Origin: Neonectria sp. B-13 | Taxonomy: Eukaryota; Ascomycota; Sordariomycetes; Hypocreales; Nectriaceae | DNA: 63,062 nucleotides | NCBI GenBank assembly: GCA_002682825.1 | Contig: NOKP01000061.1 | Span: forward strand, 1 to 63,062 | Reading direction: 5' to 3' | In this document: positions 1 through 12,025 of the stretch, piece by piece | Layout of the letters: each line of letters starts with the position of its first letter | Numbering within the stretch: the stretch's first letter is position 1 | Program-made: the position numbers and the translations under genes | The notes under the pieces: generated by a model | Told to the model about the DNA's origin: nothing | Seen by the model: only the letters and a program-made list of their open reading frames with translations | The model's database searches: none

Positions 1-400
1 TCATAAATGCGGTAGCTGAAAGTGGGCTTGTCAATAAGAAGTGATATGCTTGAAATGGTGTGACTTCTAGTTGCTAGGAAAGTAGGTGCATATGGATGTA
101 CCTTATTTTTTGCGAATCAAACCACTTTTGCTAGTCAAACCACCCCCCTACCTGAGGTACGAAGGTCAGGGGGCAGTCGCTTTTGAGACCCCCACAGTAC
201 NTCATAAATGCGGTAGCTGAAAGTGGGCTTGTCAATAAGAAGTGATATGCTTGAAATGGTGTGACTTCTAGTTGCTAGGAAAGTAGGTGCATATGGATGT
301 ACCTTATTTTTTGCGAATCAAACCACTTTTGCTAGTCAAACCACCCCCCTACCTGAGGTACGAAGGTCAGGGGGCAGTCGCTTTTGAGACCCCCACAGTA
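1..400. repeat. Direct duplication flanking a one-base gap
   Basis: Bases 1-199 are repeated exactly at 202-400, with one C and a single N (position 201) between them. A perfect 199-bp repeat straddling an ambiguous base is what scaffolding leaves when two contig ends overlap but are not merged. I see no transposon ends or coding content in the unit. It is best treated as one copy of genomic sequence. Confidence 0.9.
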
Positions 401-439
401 ATTAGGTAATTCAACCAACACTAAGTTGTTCATCCAAAG

Positions 440-1023
440 CCTAATATTTCCCCCGCCCGGCAGACGATTGCTCTTGTTGGCGCAACCCGCGGTGGCAAGT
501 CAACAATCTTCAAGTTGCTTCTCCGCTTCTTCTGGACAAATCGCAATCGACGGTCAAAATAGGCAAACCGTGACCTTAAGTTCCACTCGTATTCAGCGTG
601 TTTATCATGGAGAATCTTCGTCATGTCCGTCCCTCCGCCATAGATGACTAAGTGTTTGAGGCATGTCACGCCGCCACTATTTACAGTAAATACTCACCTC
701 TGCCAATGAGTATAATACTCGAGCGGAAGAGCAAGGCGTCAAGCTCTACGGCGGCGAGGTCCAGCGGCTAACCACTACACAAGAGTCCGCGAAGAATCCG
801 TCTATTCTTCTATTGGACGAAGTGATAAGAGCCGTCGACAAGAGCACTGAGTCTGTATCCAAACCGCGTTGAATGTGTTGAAGATGCAGCTAATAACAAT
901 TTCAATGGCTCACCGTCTTTCGACGGTTGTCGAAATGGATCAGATTCTGGGTTTGGATGAGGGAAAAGGTTGTTGAGAGTGGGACACATTCTGAGTTGCT
1001 CAGAGCTAAGGAAAGATAAAGAT
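440..1023 (+). pseudogene. ABC transporter nucleotide-binding domain relic
   Basis: Pieces in shifting plus-strand frames form, in order, the nucleotide-binding domain of an ABC-B type exporter. There is a Walker A segment at about 475-505 reading ALVGATRGGKSTIFKLLLRF, then an IDGQN strand, a degenerate signature (LYGGEVQR), a Walker B/D-loop piece at about 800-845 (SILLLDEVIRAVDKSTES), an H-loop piece (AHRLSTV) near 910, and a C-terminal KVVESGTHSELL. Order and spacing match the half-transporter family (Atm1/Hmt1-like). Walker A has Arg where Gly is usual (GATRGGKST) and the D-loop has Ile-Arg for Thr-Ser. Several stops and frameshifts, and the absence of any membrane domain upstream, indicate a dead fragment. 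Substrate cannot be inferred. Confidence 0.8.
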
Positions 1024-2689
1024 CTATGAGCAAAGCAGACCGGGGGAGGATCGGAGCATGATATTTATTTGTGACGGGCATATTAATGTGAATGAGAATG
1101 TGTACTGACGATAAGAGACGTAAATTACTTCACAAGACGTGCGAGGATATCCTTCCGTGATAATCGGCCACGAAGGACAGCTCTGCCTACGTCGCCGAGT
1201 CTCAACTAAGTCTTGTGAGTTCCGCAGGGCACAACGAGCAGAACTAATTTGCAAGTCCCTGAGACTATGCAATTCGTCGCCTAGAAGCCGACGACCTCGG
1301 TGACGTGGGAAATGGAAGGGGCCTAGCACAGTCATCGTTGTTCGACTCGAAACCGCCATAAGCCGCGATTGCAGACTTAAGCGGGAAGTGAGTTGGTAGA
1401 ACTTGGACAATACGTTTAATTATGAGGACTGACTCATAAGAGAAAGCTGTGTTTGTAGTGGTGTTCTGTCGATTGGAGAAAGGAGTCTCAAATTCTGGAC
1501 ACAGTCAAAAGGTGAGGCTTGTACCATGGCTGCTGTTGAGCGGTAAGCTGGTAGGGTATGGATGATGTTCCCCTCGGGAGTTCCGTCTCGGACCTGGTTT
1601 GTGTGCGGAAGGTTCTCTAAGAGGTGAACACCTTGCCCAGAAGGGTCAAGATGAACTCGCCAAACCCATCGGTCGCCTCAACCAGTCGCTTCATCCTCGT
1701 TGTAATCGATAGGGACGTTCTGGCCAATGGGCTCTATGAACTCTATCTCGCTATGTACCCGATCTTATATTGAAATTTCCATGAATCAGGCTGCCTCAGA
1801 ACCCGTTAAGACAAATGGTGGCCATCGCCTAAGCCTACCACCTCTACACTCTTCGTCCCCTGAATGAATCACTCTGCTTCTGCAACAGATACTTGAATAT
1901 CTACATGCCCCTTCTGACGCAACCATCCTTAAATCATATAAGCCAGTTATCATGGCACAGACGTCTTTTCGTTTGAGTCATTATGACGGTCGCCAGGGAA
2001 CGGATCCCACGCAGTCAACAGCTGTTAGTTTGGGTTCTGTATTGCTGCTCGTAGCCTGAGCAAAGCCAGGTTTCTGTGAAGCATACGTTCCCCACCGTTA
2101 GTTGACCGCGCCATGAGTGCCCACGTGTGAGCCCCCTTCGGCGATAGCTCTCCAACGCCCCGTGTCCGTTCTCTATTGCTTCTTTGGGCCGCTGTCTTTC
2201 ATGTCTAGCACTTGCATCTCGTCAAACCTAGTTGCCCGATACGAGAATGATGAGGCTATTCTATAACTTGCAGGGGAGATGTGTGTGTGGGGGGGGGGAT
2301 AATAGATCCTTAAAACAAGTGATGAAGTTCAACGGCACCGGTCGGAAAAGCCTGAAGACGGACCCATCCTCTGGCATCATATCCCACCCCTTTCCTAGTC
2401 CCTGGATCGTCCCCTTCAGCAAATTTATTTCCTGTCTATCTGACGTGCGTCATCTTTCTCCCTTGTACTTGCTAACACGGGCTGTCATTTACCCAGGCTC
2501 GTTTGCCTCCTTACATCTTCGAGCGACAACATTATCCGCAACACAGCCTAACAAGCAGGACTTCGCCAAAAATGAATGCTACAAAGACGCAAAAGAATAT
2601 AATGGAAAAGTCGCCATTCTCGTGTCCTGTCAATTCCCCTTTGCAGGCGATTAATGCCCAAGTAGCCACGCCGGTCTTGCCGGACTCTC
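1024..2689. other. No recognisable gene
   Basis: About 1.7 kb with only short overlapping open frames on both strands and no recognisable protein motifs. A run of G (2289-2298) and ordinary mixed-composition sequence are all I can see. It may hold the lost upstream part of the TCP11-like fragment that follows, but nothing supports that directly. Confidence 0.5.
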
Positions 2690-3279
2690 CAAAGGCTCGA
2701 CAACGTCCAGTCAGTAACGATCTTCTGGGCGGCTCTGAAGGAGCAGCTAGTGGAGTTCATTGCGGACCGAGCCAGCTTGTACGAGAAGCATGGCATGAGA
2801 GACGACTGGAGCCTGCCTGAACTGCTCAAGTCGGTTAGGGATATCACTCAGACTATAGTTCCTCAGCGAGACCGTCAATTTGTTGACGAGGTCCTCAACG
2901 TCGAGCTCCTGATGAAGGAGTTCCAAAAGGGCAATGTCGACCTCGAGGAACTGGCCCTCTGGCTCTGGCTTGTGCCCAAATCGCACTGCGCGCCCATGCG
3001 GGATGGATGGAAGGATTTCATGTACACGCAACTGAGAAACGGCAACAGCGATGTCGACGAACTCGTCCATGGCATGCGCAGTCCGCTAAGTATGCTCGAG
3101 GCAATGAGATCGGACGTTGCCAACCACCAAATTCGGGCTCTGCGACCCCTTCTGATCAAAGAGACGACGGTCTTGAGCAGGAGTTCTTCTTGAAGAAGCT
3201 CCGAAACCGCACAATGGATATCGGTGATGCGAAGCCCTGGTACCGAGACGCTAATTCACGCCGGGTCCTTGGTCGCTAG
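2690..3279 (+). pseudogene. TCP11/Sok1-family protein, partial
   Basis: From about 2702 one frame encodes a TCP11-domain stretch: IFWAALKEQL, GMRDDWSLPELLKSVRDI, a VPQRDRQFVDEVLNVELLM segment, KSHCAPMRDGW, LVHGMRSPLSMLEAM and DVANHQIRALRPLL. KSHCAPMRD and the VANHQIR motif are typical of fungal TCP11/Sok1 proteins, which act in cAMP-linked growth control. The frame stops at 3193, but an adjacent frame continues with DDGLEQEFFLKKL to a stop at 3279. Adding one A to the AAA at 3158-3160 would join them, so this break may be a sequencing error. The fragment still ends well short of the family's usual C-terminus and has no clear start, so it is called partial. Family assignment is strong; functionality is doubtful. 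Confidence 0.75.
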
Positions 3280-3612
3280 AAACTTTGGCCCTCGTTGGTT
3301 TCGGGTGCGTGATTGCTGGTTCCATTGCCCATGCATCGTCAATAGGGCAGCTTATTCGTCCATTGCAAACATCTATTAGTTGAGTAATAATAATTCCGGC
3401 TGGGGATACACAGTACACATCACACCTCGTCGATCTTGCCAAGGATACCCCTTTTGCTTTTTCAAAGGCCGAAACCTGTGCCAGCCGCCCCTTCAAAGGG
3501 ATGCGCCGCTTATAAATGGCCACCACCGAGACCCCCCTCGCTCAGCTTCCCCCGCCATCTCAGCTTGTTCGGCAACGCCGGCCTCGTCAGTCAGTTGCGT
3601 AGCTTTGTAGAA

Positions 3613-4966
3613 ATGGTTACCTCCTGCTCGTCCTTTGGCAGCGGCAGCGGCTCGCCTCCCAACACATCCTCTGACTCAACACCAACGACAACTCAAACCC
3701 CCGTCGCGTCTCCCAAGCAGCGGCCGCGACATCGCATTCATCGACCGGCCAAGGACTCGCTCTACGACCTGTTTTATCAACATGCTGGCACCTCGCTCTT
3801 TGTGCGCCCCATCTGCTGGACCGACTTGCACGCCCAACTCCTCGGGGCGCGATGGGAAGAACTACCCGCATGCAATAGCCCCAAGCCGGTCGCGCTGTCT
3901 AGCTCGCCGCCTTCGAAGGGTCACTTGCGACCGTCGCACACCATCATGACGCTCAGCGACTCCCTCACCCAGATCCTCTTGCCCAACGACCCTAAATCCA
4001 CCCTCTGGTCCAACGCTGTCAAGACGGTCCTCACGACGTTGTGGCCACAGCCCTTCCACAAGCCCCAGTACCTCCGCGAGCTGCATCTGTATTTTGGTGG
4101 GCGCGTCTATCGAGATGCAGTTCGCGCGCAGATCATGTGGAACTTCCCCTCGGACGAGTCCAAGTCGACATACTCCTCTTTCCGCTCAGTCTCGACGCGG
4201 CCAGCTGATTCCTTCAACGCGCCCTCACACCCCAGTACCCCATCACCAAGCCCAGCAGCCTACCGATGGTGTGCTACATTGGAAAGAGCCAACTTGCCAA
4301 CATCCGAAGAAACCTCTTCCGCATTGCGCCAGGCCCGGGAAGGAGTTGGAATGAGCCCGTGTATCGCCTGCAACAGCTCAGAGCGAGGTTGTTGGTTCCC
4401 TCAAACTCGGATCATGACGTGCACTTTGTGGGCATCTTTCTGGCAATGGCACAGAAGCACTTCTACCCCACGCCAGCACCTTCCTCGCGGAGAGACTCGC
4501 CGATGACTCCCAAAAGGGATATTCCTCCAAGTCCCAACTTCCAGGATGTCACATTGAGAATCTTGACACACGACACGGATACCTCTGACTTCATTGTGTA
4601 CACGGCGTATGTGACGAGGGAGTTTTTGCAGAAGTTCCACGATCCGTTCAAGGCACCACAAAAAACGAGGACAAGAAGCTTTCTGGTATCAAGATCAAGT
4701 ACACACGAGTGCCCATCTGGCCGATCCTGGGCCTTCGAGAACGACTCGGCAAGGCATTAGGACACGAAGTTGTTGGGCAGTTCGACCATGAGGAGATAGA
4801 GACATGGGAGGAGGAGCCCGAGAAGCCGGATGGCGGTAAGCGGAAGCGCGAGGTCTTGTCAGAGGCTCTTAACAGCAATTCTGACGAGGACTCTGGCGAC
4901 GAGCCTTCCCTGAGCGCCAAGAAGCGCTGCTTGACTGAAGGGTCTCCGGTGGGGGTGGCGATGTAG
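3613..4966 (+). CDS. Conserved fungal protein of unknown function, two frameshifts
   Basis: The ATG at 3613 begins a Ser/Thr/Pro-rich N-terminus followed by a folded-looking region (DSLYDLFYQHAGTSLFV, HTIMTLSDSLTQILLPNDP, LWPQPFHKPQYLRELHLYFG). Reading continues in a second frame (MVCYIGKSQLANIRRNLF) and then a third (KYTRVPIWPILGLRERLG), ending in an acidic tail with a KRKRE basic patch and a stop at 4966. The switches coincide with the CCCC run at 4238-4241 and the A6 run at 4660-4665. One extra base in each restores a single frame of roughly 450 residues. The basic patch in an acidic tail hints at a nuclear protein, but I do not recognise the family. Probably a real gene with two sequencing errors; a pseudogene is the alternative. 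Confidence 0.6.
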
Positions 4967-5924
4967 GACTTCCGCGCTGGTGGTGATGGAGCCATTTGGT
5001 TTGGAGCACTTTCTATGGTCTAGGGCTTGTCGTGAGAGGTTGTGGTTTGTTTTTGAGATAGCTGGCTATGATTTGAATATAGATACGAAGAACTTAATTT
5101 GCCTTCCCAATACTTGCGGCCAACTCACGTAGCTAGGCCATGAGGTCGTGTACATGATTGAGCGCATTCGCCTGCTTCGCCTTGTGCATAAAATGGCATC
5201 TGACCGGCGACGTCAACACTCCACGCGCCACCATCCGCTCCTACGCCTCAGCTAGGGGTGGCGCGGCGTCAAACTGTGACTGCTTCTGCCCTGTCGAAGC
5301 CTGTCGCCCCGACTGGAGCACCTCCCTCGCCGCGGTCACATCAGCGTCTCTAAGGCGACGGCGTCGATCTTGGGTCAGACCCCTATTCGAGGTCAGGCTC
5401 GTTATATTGTACCTATTGCATTGACCGAGGCCTTGGGTGGTGGGCTGCGATGGTGCTGGGCTGCGATGGTGCCCTGATTGATCAATTGCCCATCCAACTA
5501 CGACGAGAACCCCGACAATAACCAACATGGCGTAGCTGGCGCTGCCTAGCCCTCAGCATATCCCTGATTCCAGATTATTGGCAAGCTCATGGGGCCGTAG
5601 ACACTATTGCTAGAGACAGTCAATCAACGTACTATCGGGTCGTTGCTAGGCTGAAAGCTTGAATATAATTGCAGCTCCCAAAACGAAATCTCCAGGACGG
5701 CAGCTCTGTCGACGACGATCAGTCGCCGGCCAACACCTGTCCCGTGGAAAGTGTGAGAAAATATCAAATAATATAGCGAATACTAGCCGCCGTATGGAGT
5801 GTGATTTATCTTGGTTCAGCCAGGATCAATGTTGGTTCATTTAGTCACTCCGCGTGGATCCTCCACCTCCTCATTGCCGCGGTGACGGGGTTTGGTGAGC
5901 GTCGGAGTCGCCGCCTAGACTTAG
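4967..5924. other. Intergenic, no gene seen
   Basis: Spacer between the 3' ends of two converging genes. It contains a short imperfect direct repeat around 5440-5475 (two copies of a gctgcgatggtgc unit). Open frames here are short and show no motifs. Confidence 0.5.
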
Positions 5925-6907
5925 TCAAACAGCTTTTATCGTCACACTACTATATTCACCTCTGTGTCTGTGAAAAAAGCTCTTGGTGCAAGGCGCTAGT
6001 AGTGTGTTGATGGCGTGTCTCCTTGTTCTTAAGTTTCCGACGGACTGCCATTCGGTTAATGAATCTTCTGCACACACAACGGACGATGGGTTTGCACTTG
6101 GGTAGCGGTTTTTATACTTCTCAGCTATCATGAAATCTCGCAAGGTCGTAACGAGAAGAACGGAGAAAGCCTCTGGGCTGACTAGCTGGTAGGGCGACGT
6201 TGAAGGCGCCATCTTCCAGCTCGGGTTGTCTACCTGATTGGAATCAGCGGCGGGAAGATCTCCATGATCTCCGTGGAGGGCCAAGGTGCTGGTCATGTAG
6301 GGAGAGGGTACCCGCCGGTCTAGGTATGTGGTGGTTGGCGCCTGGGGAGATGAGGAGTTGTACACCAGCATGGCCGACGGGTTGCTCCTGTTCGTCAAAC
6401 CAGCCTCTTCTCCCCCATCCGCGCAGAGTTCTGACAAGCACTCTAGTTCTGGCGCTGTGTTTTCCCCGTAGAACCGCGGCGACGTGTCCAGCAGAGGTTG
6501 CTGGTCTGAAGTGTGCTGGCTGCCGCTCCATGTGGGGTCTGGCTCAGGCGACGAGGCCCAGCCAGTGCCACCCGGGGAGACGACAATTGCCGACGAGTCG
6601 CCCTTTTCAGACGTCCGCGGCGGAGAAGGGAGGGCGGGACATTTGCGCTTATTTTTAAAGACGTTCCAATTCTGGAAGCGCTGACGGTACGAGCGGGTGC
6701 TAGAATGGCAGGTTAGCCTGCTGTCCACTACCCAACAACTTCTGTCTTCGCATGAAACATCAAATAGAGAAAGAGCGCAACTTACGATGCAACGAACTTG
6801 TGGTTTCTCTTCATAATGACCCGGACCTCCTCTAACTCCCTATTCTCCTCAAGATAGAGTGTGATGATTCTGGCACGGTGCCTATTCCACGGCTGTGCAT
6901 TTGCCAT
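5925..6907 (-). CDS. Clr5-domain protein
   Basis: Two exons on the minus strand: 6786-6907 and 5925-6699, with an 86-bp intron (donor GTAAGT, acceptor CTAG). The splice joins in frame through the Clr5 domain (PF14420). Exon 1 begins MANAQPWNRHRARIITLYLE and continues LEEVRVIMKRNHKFVAS; exon 2 continues TRSYRQRFQNWNVFKNKRK. That is the WxxHkxxIxxLYLeEnxxLeeVmxiMxxxxxFxAtxrxYkxrfxxWxxxKN pattern of the domain, first defined on a fission-yeast silencing factor and common in fungal regulators. The remaining ~230 residues are Ser/Pro-rich and look disordered. The intact frame, correct splice phase and start shortly before the domain make this one of the better genes here. Target and role are unknown; nuclear, probably DNA- or chromatin-associated. 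A further intron near the C-terminus is possible. Confidence 0.85.
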
Positions 6908-9714
6908 TTTTGTCAAGGAATAGAGAAGATGAGGGGAAGTTCTGGCGAATCCCGGGTCGTGTTGTATTACGAAATGTTGTGTATATTCTATCGTAGTGAC
7001 GTCTATCCAGGAACAACGGTAGCGACAACGACAACAGGCAGGGTGTTCGCGTAGGGTGTTGAACTATACCGATTCGCGTTTTGTGTCTCTGTTTCTGCTC
7101 GGTTCTTGAACGGTGTGATCTTAGGTCGTTAGCTGCGAAGTACGGGCAGGTTTGAGCAGCGAAGTCCTGTGTAATTACCTTCACACCGGCAGCAAGCGGC
7201 AGGGAATGAGAAGAGGGGAAGGGACGAAATCATGGAGGGAGCCGGACATATTAAGGCTCAGGCAGCCGAGCCCAGACTTATTTTTTAATATACTCTAGTA
7301 TCTTCCGGAGCCCCGTCCTGCATGGCCTCGCGCATGGCGGCTGATGACTAGGACAAGGTAGTGGCGGCGGCTTGCAGGAAGGCAAACCTGGGCCTAGAAT
7401 CCATTCAGCCCTTGGAAATTGGTCAGCCGAGTGCCACAATGATCGGGATGGGAGGTGCAGGGGGAGAGTCAGCGTGGTGGCGGTGGGGTGGGTGAGAAGG
7501 CAGAGCACAATGCATCGGCATGTCGTAGACTCTGCAAATGAGGCTGCGTGCTTGTCCATATCTCTTCATCCACAGGACATCTCGTGCAAATACCAAACCT
7601 TCCGAGCCACAAACACAACAGCGCATCGAGATTCTAAACGTTGTCTCCTAGGCGGTTGAAGCCGTGAGGTGGGGAAATAACCCCTTGTTTTTCAAGCCGG
7701 ACACAAGGCACCTTCAGCCTCATCTTGTCCTCGCGCCGGCTCCTTTCGTCAGTTACAGCAGCAGCTCATTGGAGTTCCCAGGGATCGAGCCAGCATAATA
7801 TGAGTTGTGCAATAAGGGCGTATAAACCCCCCCGTCCTCCAACATGTTGCATCGGATTGACGAGCGGTTGTTCTGCATCTCAGCAAGCAGTTGGGAAAGG
7901 AGACAGTCATTTTCCGTAGTGACGCGATACACAATCGACCAGTTGACCGGCTAAGTGAGCCTCACCCAGGGCACCCAAAGGACCCCCTCACCTCTGAGGA
8001 GGCACAGTTATGCAGGAAACCACACGGGTGAGAGAAGGGGGGATCCGGAGTGACTCGACAGCGGGCGACAGCACGCGGAGGGTAACGCAGCCGCTCTGCA
8101 GCCAAGGCTTCGCCACAAGATTTCCCACTACTCTCTACTCTCTGCAATGCAACGTGGCGATTGGGGTTCCACAGGCCATCTGGGCGGCAAGACACTCCCA
8201 CAAGCCTGAAATCCTACATGGGCTCGAGTTGAACCAACATATCACCGCATTTGGTCCGCGCTCAACGATCCAAAGATGCTCTCCAAGGGACAACGAGATC
8301 GAACTGGCGGGCGTAAAGTATCCAAGGACATGGTGTGCATGTGCCTACGCCTCATGGGGCTTCCCACAAGTTAAGCAAGGGATACGAGCAAGGAGATGGC
8401 GTGTTCTACTACTAGCGAACACTAGGCTATGGTACTTCTGTTTCTACAGCATGGAGGCACTACAAGACATTGCGTCTTTCTCTTGCTCTCATCAACCAAA
8501 GCGAACCGCGTACCGTCCAAGCCTTCCCTGGTCGTGCCGTTGGTTCTCAGAAGCGCTAGTGCTGTGGGAGGCTAGCGCAGCAGCTCCACCACACAGTGTT
8601 GATGCACGCACCTTAGTAGACGTCTTGCAATCCATCCAGGGATGGCAACCGGTGAGCTGGTACCCTGGGGATTGGCCTGATTCACCCTTGTTGCTTCGAG
8701 ATGTCCATCTCCGAGCCCCTAATAGAGCCACACCGAGAGATCAGCTCCGCACGTTTGGAGTTGGTCCGTTGCTAGTCAGCCGCAGCAATAGCGTATTCCT
8801 CGCGACCCGCCCCCAGCCACGTCCGCTCCTTATGCAGCCGTCCTGTTATTGCACACAAGACGGACCAGTCTGGACAATGAAAAGACTAGACATGGGTCTC
8901 CTCGCTGAACCCCCTTCCCCACTCCCCTCCCCACCCTCCGAAGACAAGCCACTTAGTGACATCCCGGCTCCCCTCCTTTGATCACCTCGCAGCGTCCCGG
9001 AAACCACATCTCGACCCTTGTCTTGCCGTCCTGGACTAGGTAGCCACCCTAATCCCACCCCACGCCCCTGGTCCACACCTAGTACCCGCCTGTAGGGGGT
9101 TTGAGTCTTAAGAGCTTGCTGGAGTCCACATCGCAAGTCCAGTAGAATGACGAGACCTGGATCACCTTTCTGTTGGTATCCCGGAGGTCGCAGAGGTACA
9201 TGTACCAGTCCTACAGACCCGCCTTCCAGAGGGTCTCCGAGATTTACCGCTCGATTGGCTCCAATAGATTTGACCCATGCCACGCATCAAGCTGCCTCAT
9301 ACTTTCATCGGATATATGTATTTAGGCCTCGCTCCCCAGATCTCCAACCTTTCAGTTGATCTATCTCTCACTAACCTTAACAGTTACTACACTTAAGATA
9401 CCGTACGACACCATCTTTCTTTTTACTTTCATTATTCTTGTGACCCTCAGTCACTATTTCTTTACTTCGTGGTTTGACTTCCTCCGTTACAACTCTTTTA
9501 GATTCCCCTTCAATCAATCTTCACAGAAACAACCACACTTGCACAGGAAGTCTTCCTTGTCTCTCCTCCCCAGGAAATCACCCCCTTGACCTCACCTTTT
9601 AGTCCTGCTCTCGAAGCAAGGCTGACTTAACCCGTCAAACTGGCTCTTATCGCCCAACCCACAGGTCCCCCCAACGGGGGACGCTGGCCCCAGCAACTCT
9701 ACGGGGACCATGCC
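6908..9714. other. Long intergenic region, upstream of the Azf1-like gene
   Basis: About 2.8 kb without a convincing gene. A 323-codon open frame at 8010-8981 has Ser/Arg/Pro-rich, motif-free content and looks like chance. The last 350 bases (about 9350-9660) are pyrimidine-rich, as in many fungal promoters and 5' leaders. A good acceptor (branch CTGAC/TTAAC, then CCCACAG ending at 9664) opens a frame GGRWPQQLYGDHA continuous with the next gene. A small 5' exon of that gene, or a 5' leader intron, therefore probably lies in 9300-9620, but I cannot place it. Confidence 0.5.
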
Positions 9715-11286
9715 ATGATGGAAGCCCCAACGATGCTCTTATTTGACTCACGAACAACCACTTCCGCTCCCCTCGAGCGACCTCACTACATGGTCGCCAA
9801 TCCCTACAGCTCCGGCCCCATGACCAGTCTCACAGCGCCTCACTATCAGGCTCCCAACCCGTACCAGTTTGGAGGCTACCGCAGCCCGCCTACCCCCCCT
9901 CACCAGTCTCCTTCCATCAACCAGGGATACCATGACCGCCACGTAATGGGACCTGACAGCGACAACGGCCGATCCTTCTCCTACACTCAGGAATCGAAGC
10001 CAAACCCGTACAGAGAGCAGGCACCCTTCCCCGCGAGGAGCAACTCACAAGCCTTCACAGCACAATCAAACTGCTCGAACCCGTCTCTGTGCCCCAAGGC
10101 CATTACCTCTAACGCAACCCTCAACCCTGAGAACCAGGTCATCTTTGAGACTGAAGTCGATGTGCTAATGAAGGCTATCCAAAAGAAGGCGGACAAGAAG
10201 GCTGATGTCGCACAATCACTCACTCCTGGAATGTCGCCCGTCTCCAAGGTTGCCTGTTTGAACCATGCCACTCCCGTCCAAGGCGATCTCAAGGCGTCTT
10301 GGAAGCAATATGTCTGCGATGGCCCCAACTGCAAGAAGAGCTTCACCCATAAGAGCCATCTCGACACCCACCGCCGAACCCACACCGGCGAAAAGCCCTA
10401 TGTAAGTTGACTCTGGTAACTTCAAGTTCACGACACTGACACATACAGAAATGCGACTTCCCCGGTTGCAAGCTCACATTCTCCCAGCTTGGAAACTTGA
10501 AGGTAAGTCACTTAGTTCATCTCATAGTTGATAAGAGACTGACATAAGGAACTAGACCCATAGGTACCGCCATACCGGCGAGCGACCCTACTCTTGCGAG
10601 CAATGCGGTAAAAGATTTGCGCAACAGGGCAATGTCCGAGCCCATGAGCAGACCCACCAGGGATTCAAGCCTTTCATCTGCAGGCTGGATGATTGCAATA
10701 AGACCTTCGCTCAACTGGGAAACATGAAGGTATGGGATTGTCCCTCTCTATCGCATTGACAACGACGCTAAGACATCCACAGAAGCACCAGAACAAATTC
10801 CACAAGAACACGCTCAAGACCCTCACAACCAGGTTAGTTCATAGGCTCTCCTCGGGCGAGGAGATACCTGAGGTCGACCGTGAGCTCTTCGAGTACTTTG
10901 CCACGCACTACAAGAACAATAACAAGGGCATCAAGGGACGCGGAAAGGCCCGGACCGTCGCTGAGCGCAAGATGAAGGCGGCTTCCCACTCGCCGCCGGC
11001 CGTCACCGCCCAATACCCTCTCCCTCAGGTCCCTCCCCCGCAGCAAGTTCATAACCAGTACCAGCAGCAACATGGTTTAACCCTCCCAGGCAGCCTGGCA
11101 GCTTACAGCATGAGCCATGGCTACCCCAACATGATGAACAACATGCCTCAGAAGCAACATGCTGGTGGTTATGAGATTTTCAATATCGAAGGAGAGTACT
11201 ACTCTGTCCAGACCTCTAGTGCCAGTGGCATGCTTTACGAGGAGGACTACACTCAGGAGATGGCCTTCAATGAGCGCATGTACTGA
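9715..11286 (+). CDS. C2H2 zinc-finger transcription factor, Azf1-like
   Basis: Four exons with matching phase: 9715-10401, 10449-10502, 10556-10729 and 10783-11286, giving 472 residues from this ATG. Introns are 46, 53 and 53 bp with GTAAGT/GTATGG donors. After a Pro/Ser/Gln-rich N-terminus come four tandem C2H2 fingers: VCDGPNCKKSF...HTGEKPY, KCDFPGCKLTFSQLGNLK...HTGERPY, SCEQCGKRF...HQGFKPF and CRLDDCNKTFAQLGNMKKHQ. The introns cut between or within fingers. The QLGNMKKHQNKFH finger followed by DRELFEYFATHYKNNNKGIKGRGKAR is the hallmark of the fungal Azf1-like group, which includes the yeast glucose-responsive factor Azf1. The C-terminus is Gln/Pro/Tyr-rich and could activate transcription. 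The frame probably extends upstream through an acceptor at 9664, so the true start may lie in an unplaced first exon. Nuclear DNA-binding regulator; targets unknown. Confidence 0.9.
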
Positions 11287-11679
11287 ACAGCTTACATAAC
11301 AACAACATCACAATAATGATGAATCACCCAGCCACTTATTAAGCACCTACTAGCTCCGCAGGAAGTAGTACACAAAAAAAGGAAATTCGGATCATCAGCG
11401 ACTCCAGTACTCAAAGGTCTAAACAGAACGAACATTGCAGCAAATCAGCATGACTTTTATTCTTATTCTTTCCCTTTCAGCTTATTGACACTTAGGGCTA
11501 GCGGTCAACGTGGTCCGAAATGGAACACTAGGCTAAGAGTCAGTGAATTTTATGGGATTCTTTCTCTTTTCCTTTCCTTTGGTCCAAAGTATTAGCTTTC
11601 GAGGTTGGTTGTCTGAACATTCTTGTACGCTTGCCCTACTTCGGGGGGATAATACCAAACATTCACACATACACTTTCT
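11287..11679. other. 3' flank of the zinc-finger gene
   Basis: AT-rich sequence after the stop, with AATAATGAATGA and AAAAAAAGGAAA stretches that would suit a 3' end. No other gene is visible. Confidence 0.4.
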
Positions 11680-12025
11680 TTTGTCATTGGCTTTGTTCTT
11701 GCGCCACTTATTGTCATGTACAAGAGCGGAGGTTTGTTCTGGCCTTTTGTTTATTCCAATTATTGCACTTGGGTTGGAGTGTTTGTCTATTAGTCTATGG
11801 ATGGATGANNNNNNNNNNNNNNNNNNNNNNNNNNNNNNNNNNNNNNNNNNNNNNNNNNNNNNNNNNNNNNNNNNNNNNNNNNNNNNNNNNNNNNNNTTTG
11901 TCATTGGCTTTGTTCTTGCGCCACTTATTGTCATGTACAAGAGCGGAGGTTTGTTCTGGCCTTTTGTTTATTCCAATTATTGCACTTGGGTTGGAGTGTT
12001 TGTCTATTAGTCTATGGATGGATGA
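11680..12025. repeat. Scaffold gap flanked by an exact 129-bp duplication
   Basis: Positions 11680-11808 are identical to 11897-12025, with 88 Ns between (11809-11896). As at the left edge of the window, this is the signature of unmerged overlapping contig ends. The real distance between the flanks is likely zero with one copy removed, and no sequence is necessarily missing. Open frames that run through the Ns are meaningless. Confidence 0.9.

Noticed and set aside
8010..8981. 323-codon open frame on the plus strand
   Set aside because: Composition is Ser/Arg/Pro-rich without pattern, no motif is seen, there is no promoter or splice support, and other frames are also fairly open here. Length alone is not convincing.
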